Source: Paenibacillus sp. FSL H8-0548
GTDB lineage: Bacteria; Bacillota; Bacilli; Paenibacillales; Paenibacillaceae
DNA: 64,000 nucleotides
NCBI RefSeq assembly: GCF_038630985.1
Contig: NZ_CP152049.1
Span: forward strand, 1,259,501-1,323,500
Direction of reading: 5' to 3'
Part shown: positions 26,838-36,236 of the stretch, piece by piece
Layout of the letters: each line of letters begins with the position of its first letter
Position numbering within the stretch: the stretch's first letter is position 1
Position numbers and translations under genes: made by a program
The notes under the pieces: generated by a model
Database searches by the model: none
What the model saw: the letters and a program-made list of their open reading frames with translations, nothing else
What the model was told of the DNA's origin: nothing

Positions 26838-27008
26838 ATGTTAAAAGAAACGATTCGCCAATTGGTAAAAAGCACTGAGAAAATGTCAATGGCTATGGGT
26901 GGACAATTGCAAGTTGCAGGTGTTTCTGCGGCAGAACAAAAAGCTCTTCTTGGCGAACTGAAAAACAAAAACGAGAAAAACAGCGGCTACGCATACATGT
27001 GGAGCTAA
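26838..27008 (+). CDS. comX: ComX-like pheromone precursor
   Basis: A 56-codon gene with a near-perfect ribosome site (GCGGAGGAG, six bases from the ATG), placed between comQ and comP exactly where comX belongs. The product starts MLKETIRQLVKS, contains AGVSAAEQKALLGEL (comparable to the GFDVQETETII region of B. subtilis ComX), and ends SGYAYMWS. The penultimate residue Trp55 is the expected isoprenylation site; in B. subtilis ComX the Trp is third from the end. No signal peptide, as in known ComX. The mature peptide is probably the last ten or so residues. Confidence 0.85.
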   Translation: MLKETIRQLVKSTEKMSMAMGGQLQVAGVSAAEQKALLGELKNKNEKNSGYAYMWS

Positions 27009-27040
27009 GCTTTGATTAAGAGTGGAGGGAAGAGGGCAGC

Positions 27041-29437
27041 ATGAGACCAACGCTATTGAACCGCAGCATCGCAATCCTCTTCCTAGCAGTATTTTTGGCT
27101 TCTCTCTTCTATTTAACCGCGGTAATCGTGAGAGTTCCATCGATAGGTGCAGTATTAATTAAGGAATCGGATGATCGCTATATCGTTAAATCAATTGAAC
27201 CAGCCGGTCAGGCTGAAGTAAAAGGAATTCGGGTAGGTGACCAGATTCTTACGATTAACGGTGAGCCTGTCAATGAATTTAGAAATGTTATCAAATACAA
27301 TTCAATTGAGAATGCAGATAATATTCTTTTATTACATAGAAATAATGTTCAACAGGAAATAGCCTTTGCAAAAGGCTGGACCGGTGATCATTCCCTCTGG
27401 GAGCTGCTGATACAATTGTATATCCCGGGAATATCGCTAGTTATTTTTTGTGCGTTCTCAGGGTTTTTATATGTAAAGCGCAGGAATGACAAGGCAGTGA
27501 TTGTCCTCATTTTATTTTTTATTTCTATCGGGATTAGCTACTATAGCTCAGCTGCATCCTATCGAAGCGATCCAGTAGGAATTACAGTTATTTATGTTAT
27601 ACTGCCAACGATCCCCTTGCTATTCATGAGCTTCATGAATATTTACTTGCAAAGATTTGATGTCCAATTTATTAGCAAGCAAGTGCTTCAAGCACTATTT
27701 GGAGCGGTCGGGTTAGTCGGTATTGCGAGCTTGCTCTATATATGGACTGATCTATTTTCTATTAAAATGTATAGCTACGTCGAAATGGCCTTTAGCGGAA
27801 CTGTGCTCTTAGGCAATTTAGTATGTGTAATTATGCTCATTCGCAAGTTTCTAAAACATCGTAAAACTAAGTTGAGTTCATTATTTACGATTACTTTAAT
27901 TTCGCATCTAGTAGCATTTACTCCATTCACAGCCTTTAATTTGATTCCTCAAATTTTTGGGCAAAACCAGATTGTACCCGCTGCATTTACTGCTCTTTTC
28001 TTATTCGTTCTTCCGATCGTATATTTCTACTTATCAACTTCGAATCAATTATTTGATATTGATTTTATATTAACGAGATTTAAATACTATACGGCGCTTG
28101 CTTTCATTCCCGCTGTAATTGTAGCGGCACTTGTGGCGTTTGTATTGTTAGGGGAGAAAGATTCGTCATGGACGGCGTGGTTTGGCGTGTTTTTTGTCAT
28201 CTACATCGGAATGACGTTGTTTTTATATGCAAAGGAGCAAATCGATCAACGCTTTAGGCCTAAGCTGTTTAAGGCGATGTATAGTTATCAGGATAGTCTT
28301 GATCGCTTCTCACGAAAAATTGCGAAAATTATGAAGCAAGGAGATTTGGAATCGGTTCTAAGACAAGAAATAGAAAGTCTTTTGCCCGTAAGCCGAATTA
28401 CGTTCTTGCTTGTAGAGCAATCAGAGAACACTGTATATCCAATTGGAGACCATCCGGAAGAGCTCATTACTGCAGAGTTTTTGCTTGGTACAGTAAACTC
28501 TTTGCAGGTTGGGGAAATGATGGAATTGCCATATGGATTAGGACTAGTGATTGGACGCCAGCGTTCAAGATATCATATTCTGTGGATTGGACTGAAGACC
28601 AACCATACACGTTTCAACTCGGATGAATTGCGCTGGCTTAAGACAATGTCGAATTATTCAAGTATCGTATTCGAAAATCTATATCTCATTGAAGGTTTAA
28701 TTGAGGATCTGGAGTCAGAGGTTCGCAAGGAGCAAACGACCTCTCCTTGGGTGCTTCGTCTTCTCTTCTGCTTATCAGAAAACGAAAGAAGGAAGCTTGC
28801 CGCGGATCTGCATGATTCAGCGCTGCAGGATCAGCTTCTTTGGTATAGAAAGCTCGAATCGATCATGATGGACCATCCGATTTCTTCCAGCTTGGAGCAT
28901 GAGCTAGAGGAAATCAAAGAAGGGCTGCTTGATGTGATTCATCAAATTAGGGAAACCTGCAATGAGCTTCGGCCGCCGCTGCTGAAAGAAATGGGTGTGG
29001 TAGAAGCTGTGGAATCGATCATCGAGCATACTCAAATGCGAGTGAACTTTGCAGTCGAATTCCGTGCGAAATCGTTTATTAATCCGCTTAATGAAGAGCA
29101 AATTACCGCTATTTATCGAATCGTCCAGGAGCTGCTTCGTAATGCGGATAAGCATTCGCAGGCTAAATTAGTTATTCTTGAGCTTGAGCTGCGCAAAGGA
29201 ATTATATATTTCCGATATAAAGATGACGGTGTTGGTATGGACGTCAATCAAATGAATGTTTCTTTTGAGCATATGGGCTTGTCAGGTATTAAAGAGCGGG
29301 TGACGGGTCTTGAAGGAGACATTTCATTTTATTCTCAGCACGGTAATGGCCTAGAGGTTGTTATTTTGCTGCCAGAGAAGATGACAACCGGCATATCGGA
29401 GAGGGGAATACCGCGTGATTCGTATCTTATTAGTTGA
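27041..29437 (+). CDS. comP: ComP-type membrane sensor histidine kinase
   Basis: 798 residues. One N-terminal membrane helix is followed by an extracellular PDZ-like domain (about 40-105, with IRVGDQILTINGEPV), then about eight further helices. The segment FDIDFILTRFKYYTALAFIP matches the membrane core of B. subtilis ComP. The HisKA_3 phosphorylation site is DLHDS (His591), with the ATPase N-box LLRNADKHSQ and G-box DDGVGMD, then GLSGIKERV. It should sense the modified ComX outside the cell and phosphorylate ComA. AGTGGAGGGAAG precedes the ATG. Confidence 0.92.
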   Translation: MRPTLLNRSIAILFLAVFLASLFYLTAVIVRVPSIGAVLIKESDDRYIVKSIEPAGQAEVKGIRVGDQILTINGEPVNEFRNVIKYNSIENADNILLLHRNNVQQEIAFAKGWTGDHSLWELLIQLYIPGISLVIFCAFSGFLYVKRRNDKAVIVLILFFISIGISYYSSAASYRSDPVGITVIYVILPTIPLLFMSFMNIYLQRFDVQFISKQVLQALFGAVGLVGIASLLYIWTDLFSIKMYSYVEMAFSGTVLLGNLVCVIMLIRKFLKHRKTKLSSLFTITLISHLVAFTPFTAFNLIPQIFGQNQIVPAAFTALFLFVLPIVYFYLSTSNQLFDIDFILTRFKYYTALAFIPAVIVAALVAFVLLGEKDSSWTAWFGVFFVIYIGMTLFLYAKEQIDQRFRPKLFKAMYSYQDSLDRFSRKIAKIMKQGDLESVLRQEIESLLPVSRITFLLVEQSENTVYPIGDHPEELITAEFLLGTVNSLQVGEMMELPYGLGLVIGRQRSRYHILWIGLKTNHTRFNSDELRWLKTMSNYSSIVFENLYLIEGLIEDLESEVRKEQTTSPWVLRLLFCLSENERRKLAADLHDSALQDQLLWYRKLESIMMDHPISSSLEHELEEIKEGLLDVIHQIRETCNELRPPLLKEMGVVEAVESIIEHTQMRVNFAVEFRAKSFINPLNEEQITAIYRIVQELLRNADKHSQAKLVILELELRKGIIYFRYKDDGVGMDVNQMNVSFEHMGLSGIKERVTGLEGDISFYSQHGNGLEVVILLPEKMTTGISERGIPRDSYLIS

Positions 29438-30065
29438 TGATCACCCTTCTGTAGGAGAAGGGACAAAAACGATGATTGAACAAGATTCCGAGATGCTGGT
29501 ATCTGTCGTTCTGTCGGCAATCGAGGCGCTGGATATCGTGCAAATCGAGCAATTTGATCTTATTTTATGTGATTTAAATATGCCCGGCATTAGTGGTTTG
29601 GAACTGACTAAGCGTCTTATTCAGCAGGATCCGGAGCGCAAAGTTATTATTTATTCTGGTTATGAAATTGGCTCGCATTTTAATTTGCTCATTGAATCTG
29701 GAGTATCCGGGTTTATTTCGAAGACGGTATCGAGAGAGCAATTGCACAATGCGATTCGATCCGCTATGAGAGGCGATACGGTCATTCCTATTTCTCTATT
29801 AAAACAGCTTAGACGGCATGAAGTGACGATTGGACGGACTGAAGTAGCTATAGAGGATGTATCTATCAATGAAAAAGAGCAGACGATATTACATGAGGTA
29901 GCTACAGGCGTGAGTAACAAGGAGCTGGCTGCTATGCTGCATGTGAGTCAAAGAAATGTCGAATATCAGCTAACGCGTATTTTTGATAAGCTTAATGTTC
30001 GCTCCCGTTCAGAAGCGATTAAAGAGGCACAGCGCTTAGGCTTAATCAGTTTAGAGCAATATTAG
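29415..30065 (+). CDS. comA: ComA-type NarL-family response regulator
   Basis: A 216-residue transcription factor with receiver domain (DDHPSVGEGTKTM, closely like B. subtilis ComA; phospho-acceptor Asp53 in CDLNMPG) and a C-terminal LuxR-type helix-turn-helix (about 150-210, NKELAAMLHVSQRNVEYQLTR). The GTG start lies 23 bases inside comP, with GAGAGGGG upstream, so the pair is translationally linked. Its target genes are not identifiable here; I found no full TTGCGG-N4-CCGCAA ComA box in the intergenic regions I checked. Confidence 0.92.
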   Translation: MIRILLVDDHPSVGEGTKTMIEQDSEMLVSVVLSAIEALDIVQIEQFDLILCDLNMPGISGLELTKRLIQQDPERKVIIYSGYEIGSHFNLLIESGVSGFISKTVSREQLHNAIRSAMRGDTVIPISLLKQLRRHEVTIGRTEVAIEDVSINEKEQTILHEVATGVSNKELAAMLHVSQRNVEYQLTRIFDKLNVRSRSEAIKEAQRLGLISLEQY

Positions 30066-30098
30066 GCTTATAAGGGATGAATGATTCAAACGATGAAT

Positions 30099-30137
30099 AA
30101 ACGGCAGATCAAGGAGTGATCCTTAATCTGCCGTTTC
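30099..30137. terminator. Bidirectional terminator after comA
   Basis: AAACGGCAGAT..AAGGA pairs with TCCTTAATCTGCCGTTT; A/T-rich flanks serve both comA and the convergent ABC-F gene. Confidence 0.85.
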
Positions 30138-30194
30138 GTATTTGAAGCTATAATTCGTTCAAGCAAGGAGGCTGCAGGACGACAGTGCCATCTA

Positions 30195-32129
30195 TTACAT
30201 GTATTGCTCCCATTCCTCATAAGATGCTGCTAAAGCAGCTTTTAGCTTCTCAATGGCAGCTTGAATTTCTTGAATGCGAATATAGTCATTAAAAATGGCT
30301 GGGTCGGCAAGCTGCTCTTCCCATTCCGTTATTTGCTGCTCAAGAGAGGCGATTTCTTGTTCCAATTGCTCAAGCTTGCGCTGCCGGGTGCGTTCATCAC
30401 GCTTCGCTTGCTTGCTAGCCTCATAGGAGGTAACGGATGCATTGTCAGATATCGCAGCTGATTTCGAGCTGGAGGTCTGTTGTGACAGCGCTTCAAGCCG
30501 CGCTTCCTCGATTTCAGCTTTTTTCTCTATCATTTCGTCATAATTTCCTAGGAAATGATCCGTTCCTGACGGTTTCAGCTCGACAATTCGTTCTGCCATT
30601 TTGTTTAGGAAGTAACGGTCATGGGAAATGAAGAGCAAGGTTCCTTCATAATCAAGCAAGGCAGACTCAAGTACCTCTTTACTAAATAGATCGAGATGGT
30701 TGGTAGGCTCATCCAAAATAAGTACATTCGCTTGAGCAAGCATAAGCTTGGCTAAGGAAACACGGGCTTTCTCGCCGCCGCTAAGCGATGAAACACGCTT
30801 TAATACATCCTCGCCGCTGAATAAAAAGTTGCCAAGCACGGTACGGATGCGAGCTTCCTCCATATGGGAATAGCTGCCCCATACTTCTTCAAGCACCGTG
30901 TTTTGACCATTAAGCCGAGTTTGTTCTTGATCGTAGTAGCCGAGCTTAACATGCGTGCCGAATCGCACAGTACCTGAGGTAGGCTCGTTTTGACCGACAA
31001 TAACTTTAAGCAAGGTTGATTTCCCGATTCCGTTAGGTCCAATTAACGCTACGGTCTCCCCGCGAGTAAGCTGAAAGGATACATTGCGGAAGATGGGGCT
31101 ATCCTTGCCTGCAAAGGTAACGGAAACATCATTTACTGCAAGGACATCCTTACCGGTGGAGCGTTCAATTTCGAATGTGAAATGAGCTTTTTTTAGATCA
31201 CCTTGAGGCTTGTCCAAACGATCCAATTTGTCGAGCGCCTTACGCCTGCTTTGAGCACGCTTAGTTGTTGAAGCGCGGACCAAATTTCGCTGAACGAACT
31301 GCTCCATCTTTGAAATTTCGTCCTGCTGCTTCTCAAATTGCCGCATATTGATCTCGTATTCTGCAGACTTAAGCTCCATATAGCGGCTATAGTTGCCTGT
31401 GTAACGCTTGGAGGTATGACGTTCAATTTCAATAATCGTTTGCGCAAGCGCATCAAGAAAATACCGATCATGCGAAACAACAAGAATTGCACCGGAATAA
31501 CCGCGCAAATAGGATTCCAACCAGGTTAATGTCTCAATATCGAGATAGTTGGTAGGCTCATCGAGCATGAGCAATTCTGGCGCTTGCAGTAAAATACGAG
31601 CTAAAGCGAGCCGTGTTTTCTGACCTCCGCTTAAGGTTGAAATTAAGGTGTCAGGGGGGAAGCTTGCAAAGCCCATCCCATGCAGGACGCTGTTAATACG
31701 GGTATTCATTTCGAAACCGCCCTGCTCGCGAAACCAATCCGAACGCTTAGCATAACGATCGAGCGTGTCAGCATATCGTTTCTCATCTTCATGAAGGACA
31801 GGATCAGCGATCTTGATCTCAAGCTCGCGAAGCTCTTGTTCAGCTTCAATTAAATGGGCAAATACAGCGCGCATTTCAGCTTCGATCGTTCGATTAGATT
31901 GCAATCCGCTATTCTGTGCAAGATAGCCGATCTTTGTTTCTTTTGCTTTATGGATTGCGCCTGAATCAGCAGACATTTCACCTGCGATTATTTTTAGCAG
32001 TGTAGATTTACCAGCACCATTTACGCCGACTAAGCCGATTCGTTCTCGTTCTTGAACCTGCATGGAAATATTCGATAATACGACATTGACGCCGTAGCTC
32101 TTTGTTACATTGGAAACCTGAAGCAGCAT
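30195..32129 (-). CDS. ABC-F family ATPase (YdiF type)
   Basis: A cytosolic, permease-less protein of 644 residues with two ABC domains: Walker A GVNGAGKST and GPNGIGKST, signatures LSGGQKTR and LSGGEKAR. A charged interdomain linker and a C-terminal coiled-coil (about the last 100 residues) complete the ABC-F plan. Such proteins act on the ribosome, in translation rescue or antibiotic protection. The segment GYLAQNSGLQS matches B. subtilis YdiF. The ATG at 32129 has GGAGGT seven bases upstream; a longer in-frame start at 32222 has no support. Confidence 0.93.
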   Translation of the reverse strand: MLLQVSNVTKSYGVNVVLSNISMQVQERERIGLVGVNGAGKSTLLKIIAGEMSADSGAIHKAKETKIGYLAQNSGLQSNRTIEAEMRAVFAHLIEAEQELRELEIKIADPVLHEDEKRYADTLDRYAKRSDWFREQGGFEMNTRINSVLHGMGFASFPPDTLISTLSGGQKTRLALARILLQAPELLMLDEPTNYLDIETLTWLESYLRGYSGAILVVSHDRYFLDALAQTIIEIERHTSKRYTGNYSRYMELKSAEYEINMRQFEKQQDEISKMEQFVQRNLVRASTTKRAQSRRKALDKLDRLDKPQGDLKKAHFTFEIERSTGKDVLAVNDVSVTFAGKDSPIFRNVSFQLTRGETVALIGPNGIGKSTLLKVIVGQNEPTSGTVRFGTHVKLGYYDQEQTRLNGQNTVLEEVWGSYSHMEEARIRTVLGNFLFSGEDVLKRVSSLSGGEKARVSLAKLMLAQANVLILDEPTNHLDLFSKEVLESALLDYEGTLLFISHDRYFLNKMAERIVELKPSGTDHFLGNYDEMIEKKAEIEEARLEALSQQTSSSKSAAISDNASVTSYEASKQAKRDERTRQRKLEQLEQEIASLEQQITEWEEQLADPAIFNDYIRIQEIQAAIEKLKAALAASYEEWEQYM

Positions 32130-32276
32130 TTTGAAACCTCCAACAAATAATTGTAAATAACGAATGCTTTCACTACTCCATAGTGTACCATAAACGAGCG
32201 CTGGCATTGGCGAAAGTTGCATAACAGTGGTAAACTACTATTAATGAAAGAAAATGCTGAGAAGCAGAATAGGTGA

Positions 32277-32924
32277 ATGCTTTTGGTTGAAATGAATCCA
32301 ATTGAAGATAAAACATACATACGTAAACAAATGGCTATTCGTCGCAACAGCCTGCCCTCAGAGCAGCGGGAAATATGGTCTGCATCTGCGTGCGCGAAAG
32401 CGCAAATGTTGCTCGAGAGCCTGCCTTCAAATAGTTTTATGGCGTATGCTGCGTTTCGCAGCGAGCTTGATTTATCGACTCTAATAGAATGGGGATGGCG
32501 CAGCGGTCGTCATGTCATTGTGCCTAGATGCATAGCAGCCGATCGTTCCATGACGCTGCATTATTTGCGAAGCTGGGAGGAGCTAATGCCCGGTGCATAT
32601 GGCATTATGGAGCCAAATCCGGCGTTAACACCACCAATCGAGGCAGGTTATGTGCCTGAGGTTGTACTAGTTCCAGGGCTTGCCTTTGATCAGCAGGGCG
32701 GCCGACTAGGCTATGGAGGGGGCTATTATGATCGATTTGCCGAGGTTATCCATAGCATAACAATTGAATCGGTAAGACCCTTATGGCTCGGAATGTCGTT
32801 TGAAGCACAGCTTATTGCAGGAGCTCCTCGCGAGCCGCATGATATAGTAATGGATGGCATTATTACCGAGCAGGACGTTTACTTGCAAAGGAGGAGAGAT
32901 ACAGGTGGAGCTGACACATTTTAA
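32277..32924 (+). CDS. 5-formyltetrahydrofolate cyclo-ligase
   Basis: Converts 5-formyl-THF to 5,10-methenyl-THF with ATP, recycling folate. The diagnostic motif [14 protein letters not shown] is near residue 145, with [13 protein letters not shown] at the N-terminus. About 215 residues; the start is uncertain, because AGGTGA sits directly before the ATG at 32277, while a TTG at 32283 or ATG at 32292 would be better spaced. Its 3' end overlaps moaC by 20 bases. Confidence 0.93.
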   Translation: MLLVEMNPIEDKTYIRKQMAIRRNSLPSEQREIWSASACAKAQMLLESLPSNSFMAYAAFRSELDLSTLIEWGWRSGRHVIVPRCIAADRSMTLHYLRSWEELMPGAYGIMEPNPALTPPIEAGYVPEVVLVPGLAFDQQGGRLGYGGGYYDRFAEVIHSITIESVRPLWLGMSFEAQLIAGAPREPHDIVMDGIITEQDVYLQRRRDTGGADTF

Positions 32925-33384
32925 CGAGCAGGGCCGAGCACGGATGGTAGATATTTCTGATAAGGAAATCACTTCACGCAAGGCTGTTGCTCAAACCAAG
33001 GTCATTATGAGCCCGGATACTTTAGCACAAATAAAGGCAGGAAAGGTCGGGAAAGGCGACGTGCTCGCCGTTGCTCAGGTTGCTGCAGTGATGGCGGCCA
33101 AGAAAACGGCAGATTGGATTCCAATGTGCCATCCTCTTCCGCTCACAGGCATAAATATAATTTTCAGCGATAATGGGACGGATGAGCTTTACATAGAGGG
33201 CACTGTAAAGACAACTGGGAAAACCGGCGTGGAGATGGAGGCACTTACGGCTGTATCAGCTGCTGCGCTAACGGTTTATGACATGTGCAAGGCATTGCAG
33301 AAGGATATGGTTATTGGGCCAACGCTGTTGGTTTCCAAAACGGGCGGCAAGAGCGGAGATTATCAAATTTCGTCAAGCCCATGA
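32905..33384 (+). CDS. moaC: Cyclic pyranopterin monophosphate synthase
   Basis: Second step of molybdenum-cofactor synthesis. [16 protein letters not shown] opens the protein, IPMCHPLPL is the conserved active-site segment, and [26 protein letters not shown] the family signature. GTG at 32905 is chosen because AAGGAGGAG lies about eight bases upstream, giving the family's usual 160 residues. No moaA, moaD or moaE gene is nearby. Confidence 0.95.
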   Translation: MELTHFNEQGRARMVDISDKEITSRKAVAQTKVIMSPDTLAQIKAGKVGKGDVLAVAQVAAVMAAKKTADWIPMCHPLPLTGINIIFSDNGTDELYIEGTVKTTGKTGVEMEALTAVSAAALTVYDMCKALQKDMVIGPTLLVSKTGGKSGDYQISSSP

Positions 33385-33411
33385 GTGGAATTGGGATGGG
33401 AGGAATGGTCA

Positions 33412-33906
33412 ATGCGGTGGAAGGTAGCGATATTAACGGCAAGCGATAAAGGCTCTCGCGGCGAGCGTGAGGATACGAGCGCTCAGGTTATTCGCGAGCT
33501 TATTGAGGAAGAGCTCGGCGGAGAAATTGTGGATTACAGAATCGTTCCGGATGAGAAGGATGAGATTATGGCTGCGCTTATCGAAATGACGGAATATTTC
33601 CATGCGGATCTTGTATTAACAACGGGTGGAACGGGACTTGCCCTGCGGGATGTAACGCCGGAGGCAACGCTGAAGGTCATTGATCGAGCAGTTCCAGGCC
33701 TTGCAGAGGCTATGCGGATGGGGGCACTTCAGAAAACAAGACGAGCGATGCTGTCCCGTGGCGTTTGTGGCATTCGAGGGAGCTCGCTCATCGTAAACCT
33801 GCCAGGGAGCCCGAAGGGCGTACATGAGAGCTTGATGGCGATTATGGATCAATTGCCGCATGCACTGGGCATTTTATCCGGACAGCTGGGGGAGCATAAC
33901 TTATGA
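33412..33906 (+). CDS. Molybdopterin adenylyltransferase-type protein (MogA/MoaB family)
   Basis: 164 residues. ILTASDKGSRGERED at the N-terminus, LVLTTGGTGLALRDVTPEAT in the middle and NLPGSPKGVHESL near the end are the MoCF_biosynth signature; the enzyme adenylylates molybdopterin before metal insertion. ATG at 33412 is preferred, with GGGAGGA seven bases upstream. It overlaps the next gene by four bases. Confidence 0.93.
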   Translation: MRWKVAILTASDKGSRGEREDTSAQVIRELIEEELGGEIVDYRIVPDEKDEIMAALIEMTEYFHADLVLTTGGTGLALRDVTPEATLKVIDRAVPGLAEAMRMGALQKTRRAMLSRGVCGIRGSSLIVNLPGSPKGVHESLMAIMDQLPHALGILSGQLGEHNL

Positions 33907-34958
33907 GTCATAATGAACAGCATGCAGCGGACGGAATCGAGCACCACGGCACTACGGTGCTAAGAGAAGTATCCGTGTATGAAGCCATCGGACTGCGGCT
34001 GGCGCATGATTTGACGCGTATTATCCCAGGTGAGTTTAAGGGCAGATTGTTCAAAAGAGGTCATGTGGTGCAGGAAGCGGATATTCCTAATCTGCTTGAT
34101 ATTGGCAAGGAGCATATCTACGTCATGGAGCTTGGCGAGAATGAGCTTCATGAGGATGATGCTGCCATTCGTATGGCAAAAGCGTTATATGATGATGAGC
34201 TCATCTTATCTGAGCCGCATGAGGGAAAAGTGAGTATTAAATCAGGCATGCTTGGTTTAGCAGCGATCGATAAGAGCTTTGTTGATGCAATCAATGAGCT
34301 TGGGGAAATTGCACTAGCTACCATCAAGACCAATACGGTCGTTATACCAGGACAACAGCTTGCAGCAACGAGAGCCATTCCACTTGTTGTGCCAAAGGCT
34401 AAGGTCGAAGCGGTAGAACGATTCGCTGCGGAATTCCGTCAATCTCATGCCGGTGCGTCACCGCTTCACGTAAGGCCCTTCCGAAAGTTTCGGGTGGGGC
34501 TGTTAACAACTGGCGGTGAGGTTTTTAACGGAAGAATCGCGGATAAATTCGGGCCGGCTGTTAGAAGCAAGCTTGAGGCATTGGGCTCTGAGGTAGGGGA
34601 GCAGAGATTTGCACCAGACGATAGACAAACAATTGTCAAGGAAATATACTATTTGCTAGAACAACGGTATGATATGATACTAGTAACTGGCGGAATGTCG
34701 GTTGATCCCGATGATCGTACACCAGGCGCGATTAAAGATTCTGGAGCCAATATTGTAAGCTATGGTACGCCAATGCTGCCAGGCTCAATGCTGCTCATTG
34801 GATATTTGAATGGCGTGCCGATTATGGGCTTGCCGGGCTGTGTGATGCATGATCCTTACACGTCTTTCGATGTGCTATTGCCTCGTATTTTGGCAGGGGA
34901 CACGATTGTTCGTGAAGATATTGTGAGCTTAGGATACGGTGGATTGAATAGCTGTTAG
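33903..34958 (+). CDS. Molybdopterin-binding protein (MoeA/MoCF-like)
   Basis: A 351-residue protein with a C-terminal MoCF_biosynth domain (GLLTTGGEVFNGRIADKF, ILVTGGMSVDPDDRTPGAI, GLPGCVMHDPYTSFDVLLP). It is shorter than full MoeA, and its N-terminal half is different, so it may bind molybdopterin in regulation or insertion instead of catalysing it. Part of the moaC-mog cluster by overlap. Confidence 0.88.
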   Translation: MSHNEQHAADGIEHHGTTVLREVSVYEAIGLRLAHDLTRIIPGEFKGRLFKRGHVVQEADIPNLLDIGKEHIYVMELGENELHEDDAAIRMAKALYDDELILSEPHEGKVSIKSGMLGLAAIDKSFVDAINELGEIALATIKTNTVVIPGQQLAATRAIPLVVPKAKVEAVERFAAEFRQSHAGASPLHVRPFRKFRVGLLTTGGEVFNGRIADKFGPAVRSKLEALGSEVGEQRFAPDDRQTIVKEIYYLLEQRYDMILVTGGMSVDPDDRTPGAIKDSGANIVSYGTPMLPGSMLLIGYLNGVPIMGLPGCVMHDPYTSFDVLLPRILAGDTIVREDIVSLGYGGLNSC

Positions 34959-35012
34959 GATATAAAGCTTGCGAGATATCCATATTTCGTAAAGCATGGA
35001 GGAGGTAAAGAG

Positions 35013-35246
35013 ATGTCAGGAATAGGTGCAACAGGAATTATATTGCTCGTATTGGTTGCTTTGCTGCTGTTTGGACCGAACAAGCTGCCAGAGCTGGGAC
35101 GTGCTTTTGGACGGACGCTTCGTGAATTCAAAGCAGGAGCAAGAGATATGATGGACGATGACGATCGCAAGGATAAGGAAACAAGTCGTGTTGAAGTGAA
35201 TCGTGCAGAAAATAGTGATAAAGACAATAAGCGGCTTCCGGACTAA
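35013..35246 (+). CDS. tatA: Twin-arginine translocase subunit TatA
   Basis: 77 residues: one N-terminal membrane helix (ATGIILLVLVALLLFGP), the hinge FGPNKLPELGRAFGRTLREFK, and a charged cytoplasmic tail. It forms the pore component of the Tat export pathway for folded, often cofactor-containing proteins. GGAGGTAAAG precedes the ATG. tatC follows after 55 bp, giving a minimal TatA-TatC system of Gram-positive type beside molybdenum-cofactor genes. Confidence 0.95.
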   Translation: MSGIGATGIILLVLVALLLFGPNKLPELGRAFGRTLREFKAGARDMMDDDDRKDKETSRVEVNRAENSDKDNKRLPD

Positions 35247-35263
35247 TCGGGCCCGCTTTTTTC
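35228..35263 (+). terminator. Possible attenuating terminator between tatA and tatC
   Basis: GCGG/CCGC and CCG/CGG pairings around the tatA stop codon are followed by six T. It could lower tatC relative to tatA. Confidence 0.5.
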
Positions 35264-35301
35264 TTGAATAAAAGGCTTCAAATGGCAAGCGAAGGAGGTG
35301 C

Positions 35302-36129
35302 ATGCAGGTGGGAACGGAAGCAAAAAACAAATCAGAGCAGATGTCACGTAAGGGACTTCTTCGCGAAGAGGGGCTTATGCCGCTTCTTGAGCATCTTGGG
35401 GAGCTGCGAAAGCGAGTGTTCTACGTGTTAATTATATTAGTCATAGGCTTAGTGATTGGAATTATTTTCGCTCAGCCAGCTTATAATTTTTTGATGAGTC
35501 AAAAGCCAGCGAATACGATTTCTTTACATACGTTTTCACTTTGGGACGGAATTGGCATGTATATGAAATTTGCGTTCGTCATCGCCTTGATTTTAGCAAT
35601 GCCTGTTATTGCGTATCAGCTTTGGGCGTTCGTGAAGCCTGCGCTTCGCAAAAATGAGCAGCGGTCTACGCTAAAATATGTGCCGTTCGCACTTATTATG
35701 TTTTTGACGGGGCTGGCATTTTCTTATTTCGTCGTGTTTCCACTAGCCTTCAATTTTACAAGAACAGTCTCACAGCATTTGAATTTAGAGGAAACGTACG
35801 GTATTGCGCAATACTTTACGTTTATGTTCAATTTATTAATACCGATAGCTCTTCTTTTCGAGCTTCCGCTTGTTATTATGTTTTTGACTGCCATTCGGCT
35901 TGTAAATCCGAAGCGGCTTCGGAAGATGCGGCGCTTTGCTTATTTCGTTATGGTGTTTATCGGTGTTCTTATTACACCGCCAGACTTCATATCGGATATT
36001 TTAGTGGCTATCCCATTAATCATTCTTTATGAATTCAGTGTATTTCTATCCGGTGCCGTACATAAAAAACAACTCGCAGCAGATGAGAAGTGGGAAGCTG
36101 AATACGGTGAATCGTTGAATAAGGCATAG
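35302..36129 (+). CDS. tatC: Twin-arginine translocase subunit TatC
   Basis: Signal-recognition subunit of the Tat translocase. The 275-residue protein has six predicted membrane helices and the family motifs MPLLEHLGELRKRVFY near the N-terminus and FLTGLAFSYFVVFPLAFNF in the middle. GAAGGAGG is six bases upstream of the ATG. A terminator follows. Confidence 0.96.
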   Translation: MQVGTEAKNKSEQMSRKGLLREEGLMPLLEHLGELRKRVFYVLIILVIGLVIGIIFAQPAYNFLMSQKPANTISLHTFSLWDGIGMYMKFAFVIALILAMPVIAYQLWAFVKPALRKNEQRSTLKYVPFALIMFLTGLAFSYFVVFPLAFNFTRTVSQHLNLEETYGIAQYFTFMFNLLIPIALLFELPLVIMFLTAIRLVNPKRLRKMRRFAYFVMVFIGVLITPPDFISDILVAIPLIILYEFSVFLSGAVHKKQLAADEKWEAEYGESLNKA

Positions 36130-36132
36130 AAG

Positions 36133-36168
36133 GAGAAGAGGAATTCCTCTTCTTCTTTTTTTTATTGT
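36133..36168 (+). terminator. Rho-independent terminator after tatC
   Basis: A near-perfect palindrome (AGAAGAGGAA/TTCCTCTTCT) precedes a T-rich run. Confidence 0.82.
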
Positions 36169-36236
36169 TTAGGAAATTATGCGATGCTAAAAAATGTGGA
36201 TAATCGAGTCGAAAAAATAAATAGGGGGGGATCGTT

